Source of the DNA: Synechococcus sp. WH 7805
Lineage (GTDB): Bacteria > Cyanobacteriota > Cyanobacteriia > PCC-6307 > Cyanobiaceae
Direction: 5' to 3'
NCBI RefSeq assembly: GCF_000153285.1
Contig: NZ_CH724168.1
Coordinates: 1,732,333 to 1,796,332, forward strand
DNA: 64,000 bases
Below, in pieces: positions 18,201 through 27,010 of the stretch. The position numbers were made by a program, and so were the translations under genes. The notes under the pieces are model-generated. The model saw only the letters and a list, made by a program, of their open reading frames with translations. It was not told where the DNA came from and made no database searches. The stretch's first letter is position 1. Each line of letters starts with the position of its first letter.

Positions 18201-18728
18201 ATGAGTGACAACGTGAGCGATCACAAACCGATCGTGTTGGAGCATCGCCAAGTGGGTGAGGCCGTTGGAGATTTTCCGCCCGACCGCCGCCTGCAATTGC
18301 CGCTCACGGCTGAAGAACGCACGGTGCTTCGCGGGCGCCGCTGCAGCGATTGTGGGCTTTCTCTTTTGCTTCAGTTGCCTCGGGAGGGCCCCCTTCAGCC
18401 CGGTGATCGCTTGTTGGATCGTTCCCGGAGCTGGGAGGTGGTGGTGATTGCGGCGCCGGAACCGTTGCTGCGGGTGCAGGCGGATTCAGTCTTGGAGCTT
18501 CTGCAGGCGGCGTATCACCTCGGTAACCGCCATGTGGCGCTGGAGCTCCACGACGGGGAATTGTTGTTGCTAAAGGATTCGGTGCTGGAGGCGATGTTGC
18601 GCAGCCGTGGCTTGCGTGTGAGTGCCTGTGAGCGTCCGTTTCTTCCGGAGGGAGGCGCCTATGGAGGTAGTCCCAGCCATGCCCACCGCCACAGCCATGT
18701 CCACAGCCACAGCCATGAAACGCCATGA
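18201..18728 (+). CDS. ureE: Urease accessory protein UreE, nickel-binding
   Basis: 175 residues from the ATG at 18201 (a TTG at 18186 is in frame). The peptide-binding N-terminal half ends near LLQLPREGPLQPGDRLL; the metal-binding half includes AAYHLGNRHVALEL, with the conserved dimer-interface His. The C-terminal tail is His-rich ([17 protein letters not shown]), as in nickel-storing UreE proteins. It hands nickel to UreG. Stop and ureF start overlap by 4 bp. Confidence 0.92.
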   Translation: MSDNVSDHKPIVLEHRQVGEAVGDFPPDRRLQLPLTAEERTVLRGRRCSDCGLSLLLQLPREGPLQPGDRLLDRSRSWEVVVIAAPEPLLRVQADSVLELLQAAYHLGNRHVALELHDGELLLLKDSVLEAMLRSRGLRVSACERPFLPEGGAYGGSPSHAHRHSHVHSHSHETP

Positions 18729-19396
18729 CCTCCCTGGCGTTGCTCCAGTTGGTGAGCCCGGCTTTGCCGGTGGGAGCGTTCAGTTACTCAGAGGGGTTGG
18801 AGGTCTTGATCCAGGCCGGAGCGCTGAAGAGCGAGGCTTGCCTTGAGCAGTGGTTGATCGCCGAGTTGGAGCGGGGAACGCTGCGGCTGGAGGCTGCATC
18901 TCTTTCCATTTTGATGACTGACTTGAATCGCTGGATGAACGGCGCTGATCAGTCGGCTCGTTTTCGTTTGCTGGAGCTGGATGGTTGGCTGCTGGCCACC
19001 CGTGAAGCTGCGGAGGTGCGGGCTCAACAACGTCAGATGGGGGGGTCTCTACTCCAGCTGTTGGCCGATATGGGTCATCCACTGACAGAACCAACCCCCC
19101 TGGCCTGGCCGGGGGCATGGGCTTGGGCGGCACTGTCGCTGGGGGTGTCGGAGGCTGACACGGTGGAGGGCTACCTCTACAGCTGGGTCGCCAATCAGCT
19201 CAGTGCGGCCGTGCGTCTGTTGCCTTTGGGCCCGACCAGGGCTCAGGTGCTTCAGCACCGACTGTTGCCGCGGATCGCTGCCGAGGCCCAAAAGCTCCTC
19301 GCTGCTGATCCACGGACCTTGTGGTCAGCGGGCGTGGGGGCATCACTGGCGCAGCTGTCCCATGCTGAGTTGTATTCCCGTTTATTCCGAAGCTGA
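18725..19396 (+). CDS. ureF: Urease accessory protein UreF
   Basis: 223 residues, beginning [20 protein letters not shown] with the conserved YSEGLE motif following, and an all-helical body including [20 protein letters not shown] and [13 protein letters not shown]. UreF bridges UreD and UreG and acts as a checkpoint for nickel insertion. Overlaps of 4 bp with ureE and 1 bp with ureG show tight coupling. Confidence 0.92.
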   Translation: MTSLALLQLVSPALPVGAFSYSEGLEVLIQAGALKSEACLEQWLIAELERGTLRLEAASLSILMTDLNRWMNGADQSARFRLLELDGWLLATREAAEVRAQQRQMGGSLLQLLADMGHPLTEPTPLAWPGAWAWAALSLGVSEADTVEGYLYSWVANQLSAAVRLLPLGPTRAQVLQHRLLPRIAAEAQKLLAADPRTLWSAGVGASLAQLSHAELYSRLFRS

Positions 19397-20019
19397 TGGG
19401 GAGCAAATTGCGGCTGGGTGTGGCTGGACCGGTGGGGTCCGGCAAAACCGCTCTTGTGGAGGCGCTTTGCCGGCGACTGCGGGATCAACTGCAGTTGGCG
19501 GTGGTCACCAATGACATCTACACCCAGGAAGATGCTCAGTTCTTAACTCGTGCAGGAGCTTTGGAGCCGTCGCGGATTCGCGGTGTGGAGACCGGTGGCT
19601 GTCCCCACACGGCCATCCGGGAGGACTGCTCCATCAACAGGGCGGCGGTGGCGGAGTTGGAAGCTCAGTTCCCAGCTCTGGATCTGGTGTTGGTGGAGAG
19701 CGGCGGCGACAATCTGGCGGCCAGTTTTAGTCCGGAGCTGGTTGATCTCTGTATTTACGTGATTGACGTGGCCGCAGGCGACAAGATCCCACGCAAGGGC
19801 GGCCCCGGGATCACGCGTTCGGATTTGCTGGTGATCAACAAGATCGACCTGGCGCCTCTGGTGGGAGCTGACCTGGCCGTGATGGAGCGCGACTCCCTAC
19901 GCATGCGCGGCGATCGCCCCTGGTGTTTTACCAACCTGCACAGCGGTGAGGGGCTGGATTTTGTGGTGGCATTTGTGTTGCGACAACTACCGAATGTTGA
20001 GTCGATTTCCTCGTTTTGA
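19396..20019 (+). CDS. ureG: Urease accessory GTPase UreG
   Basis: 207 residues of the SIMIBI GTPase group. The P-loop is [17 protein letters not shown], the invariant metal-binding CPH motif is in [15 protein letters not shown], and [10 protein letters not shown] supplies guanine specificity. [13 protein letters not shown] matches switch II. It binds nickel and GTP and drives cofactor insertion into urease. It closes ureEFG; a 100-bp regulatory gap follows before urtA. Confidence 0.96.
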   Translation: MGSKLRLGVAGPVGSGKTALVEALCRRLRDQLQLAVVTNDIYTQEDAQFLTRAGALEPSRIRGVETGGCPHTAIREDCSINRAAVAELEAQFPALDLVLVESGGDNLAASFSPELVDLCIYVIDVAAGDKIPRKGGPGITRSDLLVINKIDLAPLVGADLAVMERDSLRMRGDRPWCFTNLHSGEGLDFVVAFVLRQLPNVESISSF

Positions 20020-20038
20020 GGGCTGATTGGTCTGTTTG

Positions 20039-20052
20039 GTAGTCAGCGCTAC
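20039..20052 (+). promoter_or_regulatory. NtcA-binding site of the urtABCDE operon
   Basis: GTAGTCAGCGCTAC is an exact GTA-N8-TAC match, and its inner bases are also partly palindromic (GTAG...CTAC). It lies 68 bp before the urtA ATG. A GAGAAT element at 20073-20078 stands 20 bp downstream and would serve as -10, placing transcription start near 20085. The urt operon is a known NtcA target in cyanobacteria, which raises confidence that this site is functional. Confidence 0.75.
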
Positions 20053-20119
20053 TAGTGAAGGTTTGCCTCGCTGAGAATGTCATGAGTGCTAACGCAACTG
20101 TCAGCACTCTTAATTCACC

Positions 20120-21415
20120 ATGTCTCAACCGTTGTCAAAACGTATCCTGATCAGCCTGGCGGCGGCCTCTCTTGGCTTGACAGTCACGGCTTGTGGTGGT
20201 GGTGATCAGGCCTCCAATGTCGAGTACGACGACACCGTGAAGGTTGGAATTCTTCATTCCCTCACTGGCACGATGGCTATCTCCGAGACCACCTTGGCGG
20301 AGACCGAGAAAATGGCGATCGCTGAGATCAATGCCGCCGGTGGCGTTGAAGTGGACGGCAAGAAATACAAGATCGAGTACATCGTCGAAGACGGTGCGTC
20401 TGATTGGCCCACCTTTGCCGAGAAGTCCAAGAAGCTGATCGACCAGGACCAGGTGCCTGTCGTTTTCGGTGGCTGGACCTCCGCCAGCCGCAAGGCCATG
20501 CTTCCCGTCTACGAATCGAAGGACGCCTTCCTCTACTACCCAATTCAGTACGAGGGCCAGGAGTGTTCCAACAACATCTTCTACACCGGTGCCACTCCGA
20601 ACCAGCAGTCGGAGCCTGCCACCAAGTTCATGTATGAGAAGTCGCCTGCTGCTGGCAAGCCCTTCTTCCTCGTGGGTTCGGACTATGTCTTCCCACGCAC
20701 CTCCAACACCATCACCAAGGAACAGCTCAAGTCCCTGGGTGGCGAAGTGGTCGGTGAGGACTATCTGCCCCTCGGCAACACCGAGGTTGCTCCGATCATC
20801 GCCAAGATCAAGAAGGCCCTGCCCGATGGTGGTGTGATCATCAACACCCTGAATGGTGACCAGAACGTCGCCTTCTTCAAGCAGATTCAGGACGCCGGCA
20901 TCACCCCCGATAACGGCTATTACGTGATGAGTTACTCCATCGCGGAAAGCGAGATTAAGGACATCGGAACTGAGTTCCTTGAGGGCCATTACGGTGCTTG
21001 GAACTACATGATGTCGATCGACACACCTGCTTCCAAGACTTTCGCGGAGAACTATAAAAAGTTCACCAAGGATCCTGGAGCTGTTGTCGCTGACCCTCAG
21101 GAGTCGGCTTACAACATGGTCTATCTATGGAAGGCTGCTGTTGAGAAGGCAGGCACTTTTGATGACGACAAGGTTCGTGAGGCCCTGATTGGAATCGAAT
21201 TTGATGCCCCTCAGGGTCCTGTGAAAGTGATGCCTAACCATCACCTTTCTCAGACAGTTCTGATCGGAGAAATCGGTACCGATGGTCAGTTCAAGATTCT
21301 GGAATCCACTGATGGCCCTGTGGCTCCTCAGGCCTGGAACCAGTTCGAGCCCAGCTCCAAGGGTTTCGCTTGCGACTGGACCGACGCCTCCAAGGGCGAG
21401 AAGTACAAGCTCTGA
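20120..21415 (+). CDS. urtA: Urea ABC transporter substrate-binding protein UrtA
   Basis: 431 residues. The N-terminus is a lipoprotein signal with lipobox LTVTAC (Cys near residue 25) and a Gly-rich linker, so the mature protein is anchored in the plasma membrane facing the periplasm. KVGILHSLTGTMAISETTL, VEDGASDWPTFAEKSKKLI and VVFGGWTSASRKAMLPVYE are typical of the UrtA/FmdD binding proteins. Codon choice is strongly biased toward frequent C-ending codons, as expected for a very abundant protein. An intercistronic hairpin separates it from urtB. Confidence 0.96.
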   Translation: MSQPLSKRILISLAAASLGLTVTACGGGDQASNVEYDDTVKVGILHSLTGTMAISETTLAETEKMAIAEINAAGGVEVDGKKYKIEYIVEDGASDWPTFAEKSKKLIDQDQVPVVFGGWTSASRKAMLPVYESKDAFLYYPIQYEGQECSNNIFYTGATPNQQSEPATKFMYEKSPAAGKPFFLVGSDYVFPRTSNTITKEQLKSLGGEVVGEDYLPLGNTEVAPIIAKIKKALPDGGVIINTLNGDQNVAFFKQIQDAGITPDNGYYVMSYSIAESEIKDIGTEFLEGHYGAWNYMMSIDTPASKTFAENYKKFTKDPGAVVADPQESAYNMVYLWKAAVEKAGTFDDDKVREALIGIEFDAPQGPVKVMPNHHLSQTVLIGEIGTDGQFKILESTDGPVAPQAWNQFEPSSKGFACDWTDASKGEKYKL

Positions 21416-21450
21416 TGGCTCATTGAGGTCCTAACTGCTGAATGATTTCT

Positions 21451-21485
21451 GGAGGAATCCCTGCTGGGATTCCTCCTTATCTTTT
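21451..21485 (+). terminator. Intercistronic hairpin between urtA and urtB, probable partial terminator
   Basis: GGAGGAATCCC (21451-21461), a TGCT loop, and GGGATTCCTCC (21466-21476) form a perfect 11-bp stem followed by TTATCTTTT. It begins 35 bp after the urtA stop. The T-rich tail is imperfect, fitting partial read-through that would yield more binding protein than permease. It may also protect the urtA mRNA 3' end. Confidence 0.7.
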
Positions 21486-21513
21486 GGTCTAATCGCTTAG
21501 TTAACCAATTTTC

Positions 21514-22668
21514 GTGCAACTGCTTTTTGAGAGCCTGTTCAACGGTGTAGCCATCGGCTCGGTGCTGCTGGTAGCTGCCCTCGGATTGGCGATCGTGTTT
21601 GGTTTGATGGGTGTGATCAATCTCGCGCATGGCGAGCTGATCATGCTTGGGGCTTACACCACTTATGTGGTTCAGCTGATCTTCAAGCTGCCTGTGTTTC
21701 AGCCTATTTACGACACCTATGTGCTGGTGGCGATTCCGCTGGCCTTCATCACAAGTGGCGTGGTGGGCATTCTTTTGGAACGCACCGTGATTCGCCGCCT
21801 CTACGGCAATCCTCTCGAAACACTCTTGGCAACCTGGGGCGTCAGCTTGATCCTGCAGCAGTTCGTGCGCAGTGTTCCACTGGCTCAGGCAGCTGGTGCG
21901 GTGCTTGCTCTGGTGCTTGGTTTTTCGTTGCCCTTGCTGCTTCCCAAGGCCCTGCTGCAAGGTTCTCGAGCTCGTTGGATGCGCGCCGGCAGCTGGGGTG
22001 TTTCGGCTCTTGTTGGTGTGGTGTTTGCCAATGGATTGGCATCTCAGGTCAGCCGGATCGCGCGTGCCACCTCTCGCAATGTGGATGTGACGGCACCCAA
22101 ATGGATGCGCGGCGGGCTTGAGTTCGCCGATCTGACCTTCCCTGTGCCTCGTCTGGTGATCATCATGATCACGGTGGTGGCTGTTGTTGGCGTCACTTGG
22201 TTCCTCAACCGCAGCGTCTGGGGCATGCGCATTCGTGCCGTGACCCAGAACCGAGAGATGAGTGATTGCCTTGGTATCCCCACCGACACTGTCGACGTGC
22301 TCACCTTCGGTATCGGTTCGGGGTTGGCTGGCGTTGCTGGTGTGGCGGTGTCGTTGCTGGGTTCAGTTGGCCCGAATGTGGGGACGTCTTACATCGTTGG
22401 CTGCTTCATGGTGGTGGTGCTCGGCGGTGTGGGCAATCTGCTGGGCACGGTGCTCGCCTCTTTCGCCATCGGCTTGCTGACCGACCTCATTGGTGCAGGG
22501 CGGTTGCTTTCGATCTGGCCTGGTATGCCCGCCCCCCTGGAGGGAGTGGTGAAATTCTTCGCCACCACAAGCATGGCCCAAGTGATGGTCTTCGCTCTGA
22601 TTGTGGTGTTCCTGCAGTTCCGTCCAGCGGGTCTGTTCCCGCAGAAGGGACGCATGGTGGAGGCCTGA
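21514..22668 (+). CDS. urtB: Urea ABC transporter permease UrtB
   Basis: 384 residues from a GTG start. NGVAIGSVLLVAALGLAIVF and GLMGVINLAHGELIMLGAY are the LivH-type permease motifs, and GIPTDTVDVLTFGIGSGLAG is the cytoplasmic coupling region. Around eight hydrophobic helices are visible. A central insertion (about residues 125-205) separates the two halves, longer than in branched-chain amino-acid permeases. Followed 4 bp later by urtC. Confidence 0.94.
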   Translation: MQLLFESLFNGVAIGSVLLVAALGLAIVFGLMGVINLAHGELIMLGAYTTYVVQLIFKLPVFQPIYDTYVLVAIPLAFITSGVVGILLERTVIRRLYGNPLETLLATWGVSLILQQFVRSVPLAQAAGAVLALVLGFSLPLLLPKALLQGSRARWMRAGSWGVSALVGVVFANGLASQVSRIARATSRNVDVTAPKWMRGGLEFADLTFPVPRLVIIMITVVAVVGVTWFLNRSVWGMRIRAVTQNREMSDCLGIPTDTVDVLTFGIGSGLAGVAGVAVSLLGSVGPNVGTSYIVGCFMVVVLGGVGNLLGTVLASFAIGLLTDLIGAGRLLSIWPGMPAPLEGVVKFFATTSMAQVMVFALIVVFLQFRPAGLFPQKGRMVEA

Positions 22669-22672
22669 CGTC

Positions 22673-23800
22673 ATGATCCAAGCCTTTCAACGCCGTCGCT
22701 GGTCCCTCGTTCTCGTCTGGGTTCTGATCGTTGCCGTGGTGGTGGCAGCACCAGCGGTGCTTCCTGTGTTTCGGCTCAACCTGTTAGGTCGTTTCCTTTC
22801 CCTGGCGATCGTGGCCCTCGGCATTGATCTGATCTGGGGTTTTACCGGATTGCTCAGCCTCGGTCAGGGCATCTTCTTCGCTCTTGGTGGCTATGGGGCG
22901 GCGATGTATCTCCAGCTCAATAGCTCTGCCAGTCATCCCAACGGCATCCCGGAGTTCTTCAGCCTTTACGGCGTGGATCGACTGCCCTTTTTCTGGGAAC
23001 CCTTCTACAACCCTCTGTTCACGCTGATTGCCATCTGGCTGGTGCCGGCGTTGCTGGCTGCGCTGCTCGGCAACATGGTCTTCCGCAACCGCATCAAGGG
23101 GGTCTACTTCTCGATCCTCACCCAGGCGGCTTTGCTGGTGTTTTTCAATTTTTTCAATGGCCAGCAGAAGCTGATCAACGGCACCAACGGTCTCAAAACC
23201 GATGTGACCAAGCTGTTCGGCCAGATGGTGGGTTCGCCCGAGATGCAGCGATGGTTCTTTTGGATCACTGCTGTGATCGTGATCTTGGCCTGGCTGTTTG
23301 TGCGCTGGTTGGTTCGTGGTCGCTTCGGCGATGTGTTGATCGCGATCCGTGATGACGAGCCGCGGCTTCGGTTCACTGGCTATAACCCCACCCTCTTCAA
23401 GACCATTGTGTTTGCGATCGCCGGTGGGCTTGCGGGTATCGGCGGTGCCCTCTTCACGGTGCAGTCGGGGATCGTTTCACCCCAGTACATGGCGGTTCCC
23501 TTTTCGATCGAAATGGTGATCTGGGTTGCAGTAGGTGGTCGCGGCACGCTGGTCGGTGCCATTCTCGGCGCCGTCTCGATCATGTATGCCAAGAGTCTGG
23601 TGAGCGAGGCGATGCCTCAGAGCTGGCTGTTTATCCAGGGTGGACTATTCATTTTGGTGGTCACGGCTCTACCGGAAGGCGTCATCGGTTGGTTCCGCAC
23701 GGACGGCCCTCGCAACCTGCTGTCCCGCCTGGGTTTGGGTCGTCGAATTGCCACCTACCCCCAGTTGGAAATCGACGGTCAAGAGGAGGTGCAGCCATGA
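22673..23800 (+). CDS. urtC: Urea ABC transporter permease UrtC
   Basis: 375 residues from the ATG at 22673; the frame stays open upstream inside urtB but that part is a shadow. IDLIWGFTGLLSLGQGIFFA and LGGYGAAMYLQLN are LivM-type motifs; AIRDDEPRLRFTGYNPTLFK is the coupling helix facing the ATPases, and VWVAVGGRGTLVGAILGA is the C-terminal signature. Its stop overlaps the urtD start (ATGA). Confidence 0.93.
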   Translation: MIQAFQRRRWSLVLVWVLIVAVVVAAPAVLPVFRLNLLGRFLSLAIVALGIDLIWGFTGLLSLGQGIFFALGGYGAAMYLQLNSSASHPNGIPEFFSLYGVDRLPFFWEPFYNPLFTLIAIWLVPALLAALLGNMVFRNRIKGVYFSILTQAALLVFFNFFNGQQKLINGTNGLKTDVTKLFGQMVGSPEMQRWFFWITAVIVILAWLFVRWLVRGRFGDVLIAIRDDEPRLRFTGYNPTLFKTIVFAIAGGLAGIGGALFTVQSGIVSPQYMAVPFSIEMVIWVAVGGRGTLVGAILGAVSIMYAKSLVSEAMPQSWLFIQGGLFILVVTALPEGVIGWFRTDGPRNLLSRLGLGRRIATYPQLEIDGQEEVQP

Positions 23801-24549
23801 GTGCCCCCCTTTTGGAGTTACGCAAGATCACTGTCAGCTTTGACGGCTTTTTAGCCCTACGCGATCTCAATCTCAGTCTCCAGCCTGGTGAACTGAGGGC
23901 GGTGATTGGTCCCAATGGGGCTGGCAAAACCACCTTTTTGGATGTGATCTCCGGAAAGACGGCCCCTACTGAAGGCGAGGTGGTGTTCCAGGGTCGCTCA
24001 CTTCTTGGTACTCAGGAGTACCGCATCGCTCGGCTCGGCATCGGTCGCAAATTTCAGAGTCCGCGTGTGTTCGAGAAGCTGAGTGTGGAAGAGAACCTGG
24101 CGCTGGCTGTCAGTCAGCCCAAACAGCCATGGTCGCTGTTATTTGGTGGCTTGAATGCCACACAGCGCGATCAGGTGCATCATTTGATGGGCATCGTCAA
24201 TTTGCAAAACCGGGCTCACTGGATGGCAGGAGCTCTCTCCCATGGTCAGAAACAGTGGCTGGAGATCGCGATGTTGGTTGGTCAGGATCCTGACCTTCTT
24301 CTCGTTGATGAGCCGGTGGCTGGTCTCACCGATGAGGAGACGGATCTCACCGCTGATCTACTCAAATCGTTGGCAGGAGATCACACCGTGCTGGTGATTG
24401 AGCACGACATGGAATTCATTCGCCGCTTGGAGAGCCAAGTAACGGTGTTGCATGAGGGTCATGTGCTCTGTGAGGGAACGATGGATCAGGTTCAGGTTGA
24501 TTCGCGTGTGATTGAGGTGTATCTCGGAACAACGGAGCAGCAGAAATGA
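23797..24549 (+). CDS. urtD: Urea ABC transporter ATP-binding protein UrtD
   Basis: 250 residues from the ATG at 23797, which overlaps the urtC stop. Walker A is GPNGAGKTTFLD, the signature region reads ALSHGQKQWLEIAMLV (the usual LSGGQ is LSHGQ, normal for UrtD/LivG), Walker B is LLLVDEPVAG, and the switch His is in VIEHDME. It pairs with UrtE to power urea import. Confidence 0.94.
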   Translation: MSAPLLELRKITVSFDGFLALRDLNLSLQPGELRAVIGPNGAGKTTFLDVISGKTAPTEGEVVFQGRSLLGTQEYRIARLGIGRKFQSPRVFEKLSVEENLALAVSQPKQPWSLLFGGLNATQRDQVHHLMGIVNLQNRAHWMAGALSHGQKQWLEIAMLVGQDPDLLLVDEPVAGLTDEETDLTADLLKSLAGDHTVLVIEHDMEFIRRLESQVTVLHEGHVLCEGTMDQVQVDSRVIEVYLGTTEQQK

Positions 24550-25259
24550 TGACAGAACTTCTTGAAATCCATGGTCTGAACACCTATTACGGCGAAAGCC
24601 ACATCCTTCGGGATGTTGACCTCACTGTGAAGGCTGGTGAGATGGTTTGCTTGATCGGTCGTAATGGTGTGGGCAAGACCACGCTGTTGAAGTCGTTAAT
24701 CGGTCTCTTGCGGCCTCGTCGAGGTGAGATTGTCTTCAACGGTGATTGCCTCGACCGCCAAGCTCCTTACCAACGTGCCCGCGCTGGACTGGGGTACGTG
24801 CCACAAGGGCGAGAAATTATTCCTCAGCTGACGGTCGAGGACAATTTGTCGCTTGGGATGGAAGCGTTGCCCGGGGGGCTCAGGGGAAACCGGAGTATTG
24901 ATCCATTTGTTTATGACCTTTTCCCTGTCCTGAAGGAATTTCTGCCAAGAAAAGGTGGAGACCTCAGTGGCGGCCAGCAGCAACAATTAGCCATCGCCCG
25001 AGCCCTGCTCGGTAAACCTAAGTTGTTGTTGCTCGATGAACCAACCGAAGGTATTCAGCCCAATATTGTGCAGGATATTGAAGTTGCGGTACGCCGAATC
25101 ATCGCTGAAACAGGCACTGGTGTACTGCTGGTGGAGCAGCACCTGCATTTTGTTCGGCAAGCGGATCGCTATTACGCGATGCAGCGTGGAGGCATTGTGG
25201 CCAGTGGTCTAACCAGTGAATTAAGTCAGTCGGTGGTCGATCAATTTCTCAGTGTTTAA
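24546..25259 (+). CDS. urtE: Urea ABC transporter ATP-binding protein UrtE
   Basis: 237 residues. Walker A GRNGVGKTTLLK, signature LSGGQQQQLAIARALL, Walker B LLLLDEPTEGIQP and the switch His in VEQHLH are all present. It is the LivF-like ATPase of the urea transporter. The start overlaps the urtD stop by 4 bp. No strong terminator is visible downstream before the converging DUF1830 gene. Confidence 0.95.
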   Translation: MMTELLEIHGLNTYYGESHILRDVDLTVKAGEMVCLIGRNGVGKTTLLKSLIGLLRPRRGEIVFNGDCLDRQAPYQRARAGLGYVPQGREIIPQLTVEDNLSLGMEALPGGLRGNRSIDPFVYDLFPVLKEFLPRKGGDLSGGQQQQLAIARALLGKPKLLLLDEPTEGIQPNIVQDIEVAVRRIIAETGTGVLLVEQHLHFVRQADRYYAMQRGGIVASGLTSELSQSVVDQFLSV

Positions 25260-25278
25260 TCCACTATCAAGTGATCGA

Positions 25279-25542
25279 TCAGCATGCCCAGAGAGACGTG
25301 GTAGGAGACTCATCGGCTGATTTTTCATTTAATGCATAATCAGATACATCGGCGCGAATGTGAAGCATTTGTCCTTGTGTCGACATCCGCCAAATCTCAA
25401 GTCTGCTGTCGAGTGGTGCCTCGAACCAGAACAATTCTTTAGGCATTAAAACCTTTTCTCGATAGAATTGTCCTTCGCCAATGCACTTCAATATGACCAT
25501 GCGGTCGGTTTCATTGTTGTACATGCATTCGATCATGGGCAT
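25279..25542 (-). CDS. DUF1830 protein
   Basis: 87 residues from the ATG at 25542. The pattern CMYNNETDRMVILKCIG, REKVLMPKELFWFEAPLD and RLEIWRMS is the cyanobacterial DUF1830 fold core (conserved Cys-x-Tyr-Asn, the P-x-E-x-x-x-FEAP segment). No biochemical role is established for the family. It converges on urtE with a 19-bp gap. Confidence 0.75.
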   Translation of the reverse strand: MPMIECMYNNETDRMVILKCIGEGQFYREKVLMPKELFWFEAPLDSRLEIWRMSTQGQMLHIRADVSDYALNEKSADESPTTSLWAC

Positions 25543-25645
25543 CAAGAGGTTGGAGACAAGGATCGTATTTTTGAGCAGATAGAAGTGTTGGTTTGGCGAC
25601 CGAACTTCACTTGCTTTAGCTTTTCTTCATGACTCATGCTTGCGC

Positions 25646-26941
25646 TCAAGCCGCAGTGCTGGTGGCTGAGCGGCGTTCAGCGGGGGAAGTCAAGGTGGGG
25701 CAATTGGGCCGACGTGGACGCCTTGCTCCCTGACTGCGCATGGTGGACGCTCGGTCGGCACGTCCTGCCAGGGCGAGGTCGGAGGCAAAGGACGGATTGC
25801 AACTCTGCAGCCTCGACCAGCTCGGCAGTTGATGGGCGATTGGCGATGCCATTAGAGACGTGAGGCCAGGCCTCAGGAGTTCGGAGAAGCGATGGACCGC
25901 CAGTTCTTCTCCATGTCGGTCGTAGGGCAACCGATTGATCGCTGAGTCGAGTCCGAACTGACGCACCCTGTCTTCGCCAACCCGTCGGTACAGCACTTCC
26001 AAGGTGGGCAGTTGATCCATGGACACCACGCATCCTTCGTGTTCCATCAGGCTGCGCAACACCGTGCAGAAGATTTCGCTGGCCATGCGTTGGAGTCCCT
26101 CATTTGGACGTTGACCCAGGCTCTTGTGCTTGTGGTCGAAAAGACCCAGGTCCACCTGGGCGATTCGGCTGGGTGCTACGTGCCGATACACCTCCGAGAG
26201 CAAGCCCATTTCCAGGCCCCAGTCCGATGGGATGCGCAGATTCATGGCGAGATCCCTTGTAAAAGCGAACTCCCCTGCCAGTGGGTAGCGAAATGTCTGG
26301 AGGTAACGGAGGTAGGGCAGTGGTCCGAAGATCTGCTCCAGGCTCGTCAGTAATGGGCCTACAAACAAACGGGTGGCTCGGCCCTGAAGGGCTTGGGTTT
26401 CCAGGGAAAGCCTGCTGTAGAAGGCTTTCACGTACGCCATTCCGTGGGATGGGTCGAGCAGGGGTCTGAGCATCCGTTCCGGATAGCCGGAGCCAAAGGT
26501 GCGAATGTCAGCGTCGAACAGGCCGATGACTTCAGCGTGCTGACAGGCAACGCCCAGGCCTTGCCATACCGCCCAACCCTTGCCGGGAGGACCAGTCAGA
26601 TCGAGGCCATGCTGGTCCATCGACGTCAGGATCTCTTTCACGGCCGGACCGTTCGTCCAATGCACCTGCACTGGGAAAGGCATGTCGGCGAAAAACTCTT
26701 CTGCAGCCTTCACATCGGCTGCACTGTCCGCTGACAGTGCGATCACCAGATTGGAGAGTCCCGTGAGCGAGGAGAGTGTGTCGCGGATCAGGCGCAGAGC
26801 GGGTCTGCTGAATTCCTCCATGAGGCATGGAATCAGCAGAGCGGTTGGTCTCTGCTGAAGCTCCTTGTTGAAGGCGATGGCATTGAGATTGCCCAGGCTG
26901 TAGTCGTGAACCGTGGCGATCAGGCTCTGCTGAAAATCCAT
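25646..26941 (-). CDS. gpgS: Glucosyl-3-phosphoglycerate synthase (GT81 family)
   Basis: 431 residues from the ATG at 26941. NAIAFNKELQQRPTALLIPC opens the GT-A domain; GKGWAVWQGLGVACQHAEV and GLFDADIRTF provide the nucleotide-sugar and metal sites (Asp-Ala-Asp), and GLEMGLLSEVYRH is the acceptor region. It transfers glucose from NDP-glucose to 3-phosphoglycerate, the first step to the compatible solute glucosylglycerate. It is divergent, by 69 bp, from a GH13 phosphorylase and gpgP. The last 45 or so residues, rich in Arg, Ser and Pro (SQGARRPRRPNCPTLTSP), extend past the conserved fold and could reflect a recent frameshift or an unused tail. Confidence 0.87.
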   Translation of the reverse strand: MDFQQSLIATVHDYSLGNLNAIAFNKELQQRPTALLIPCLMEEFSRPALRLIRDTLSSLTGLSNLVIALSADSAADVKAAEEFFADMPFPVQVHWTNGPAVKEILTSMDQHGLDLTGPPGKGWAVWQGLGVACQHAEVIGLFDADIRTFGSGYPERMLRPLLDPSHGMAYVKAFYSRLSLETQALQGRATRLFVGPLLTSLEQIFGPLPYLRYLQTFRYPLAGEFAFTRDLAMNLRIPSDWGLEMGLLSEVYRHVAPSRIAQVDLGLFDHKHKSLGQRPNEGLQRMASEIFCTVLRSLMEHEGCVVSMDQLPTLEVLYRRVGEDRVRQFGLDSAINRLPYDRHGEELAVHRFSELLRPGLTSLMASPIAHQLPSWSRLQSCNPSFASDLALAGRADRASTMRSQGARRPRRPNCPTLTSPAERRSATSTAA

Positions 26942-27010
26942 GCGGTGTTCGATGCAACAACGGAAAGAAGGCCGCTGCTTCATACCTGAAGAATGTTCAG
27001 GTGAAACAGA

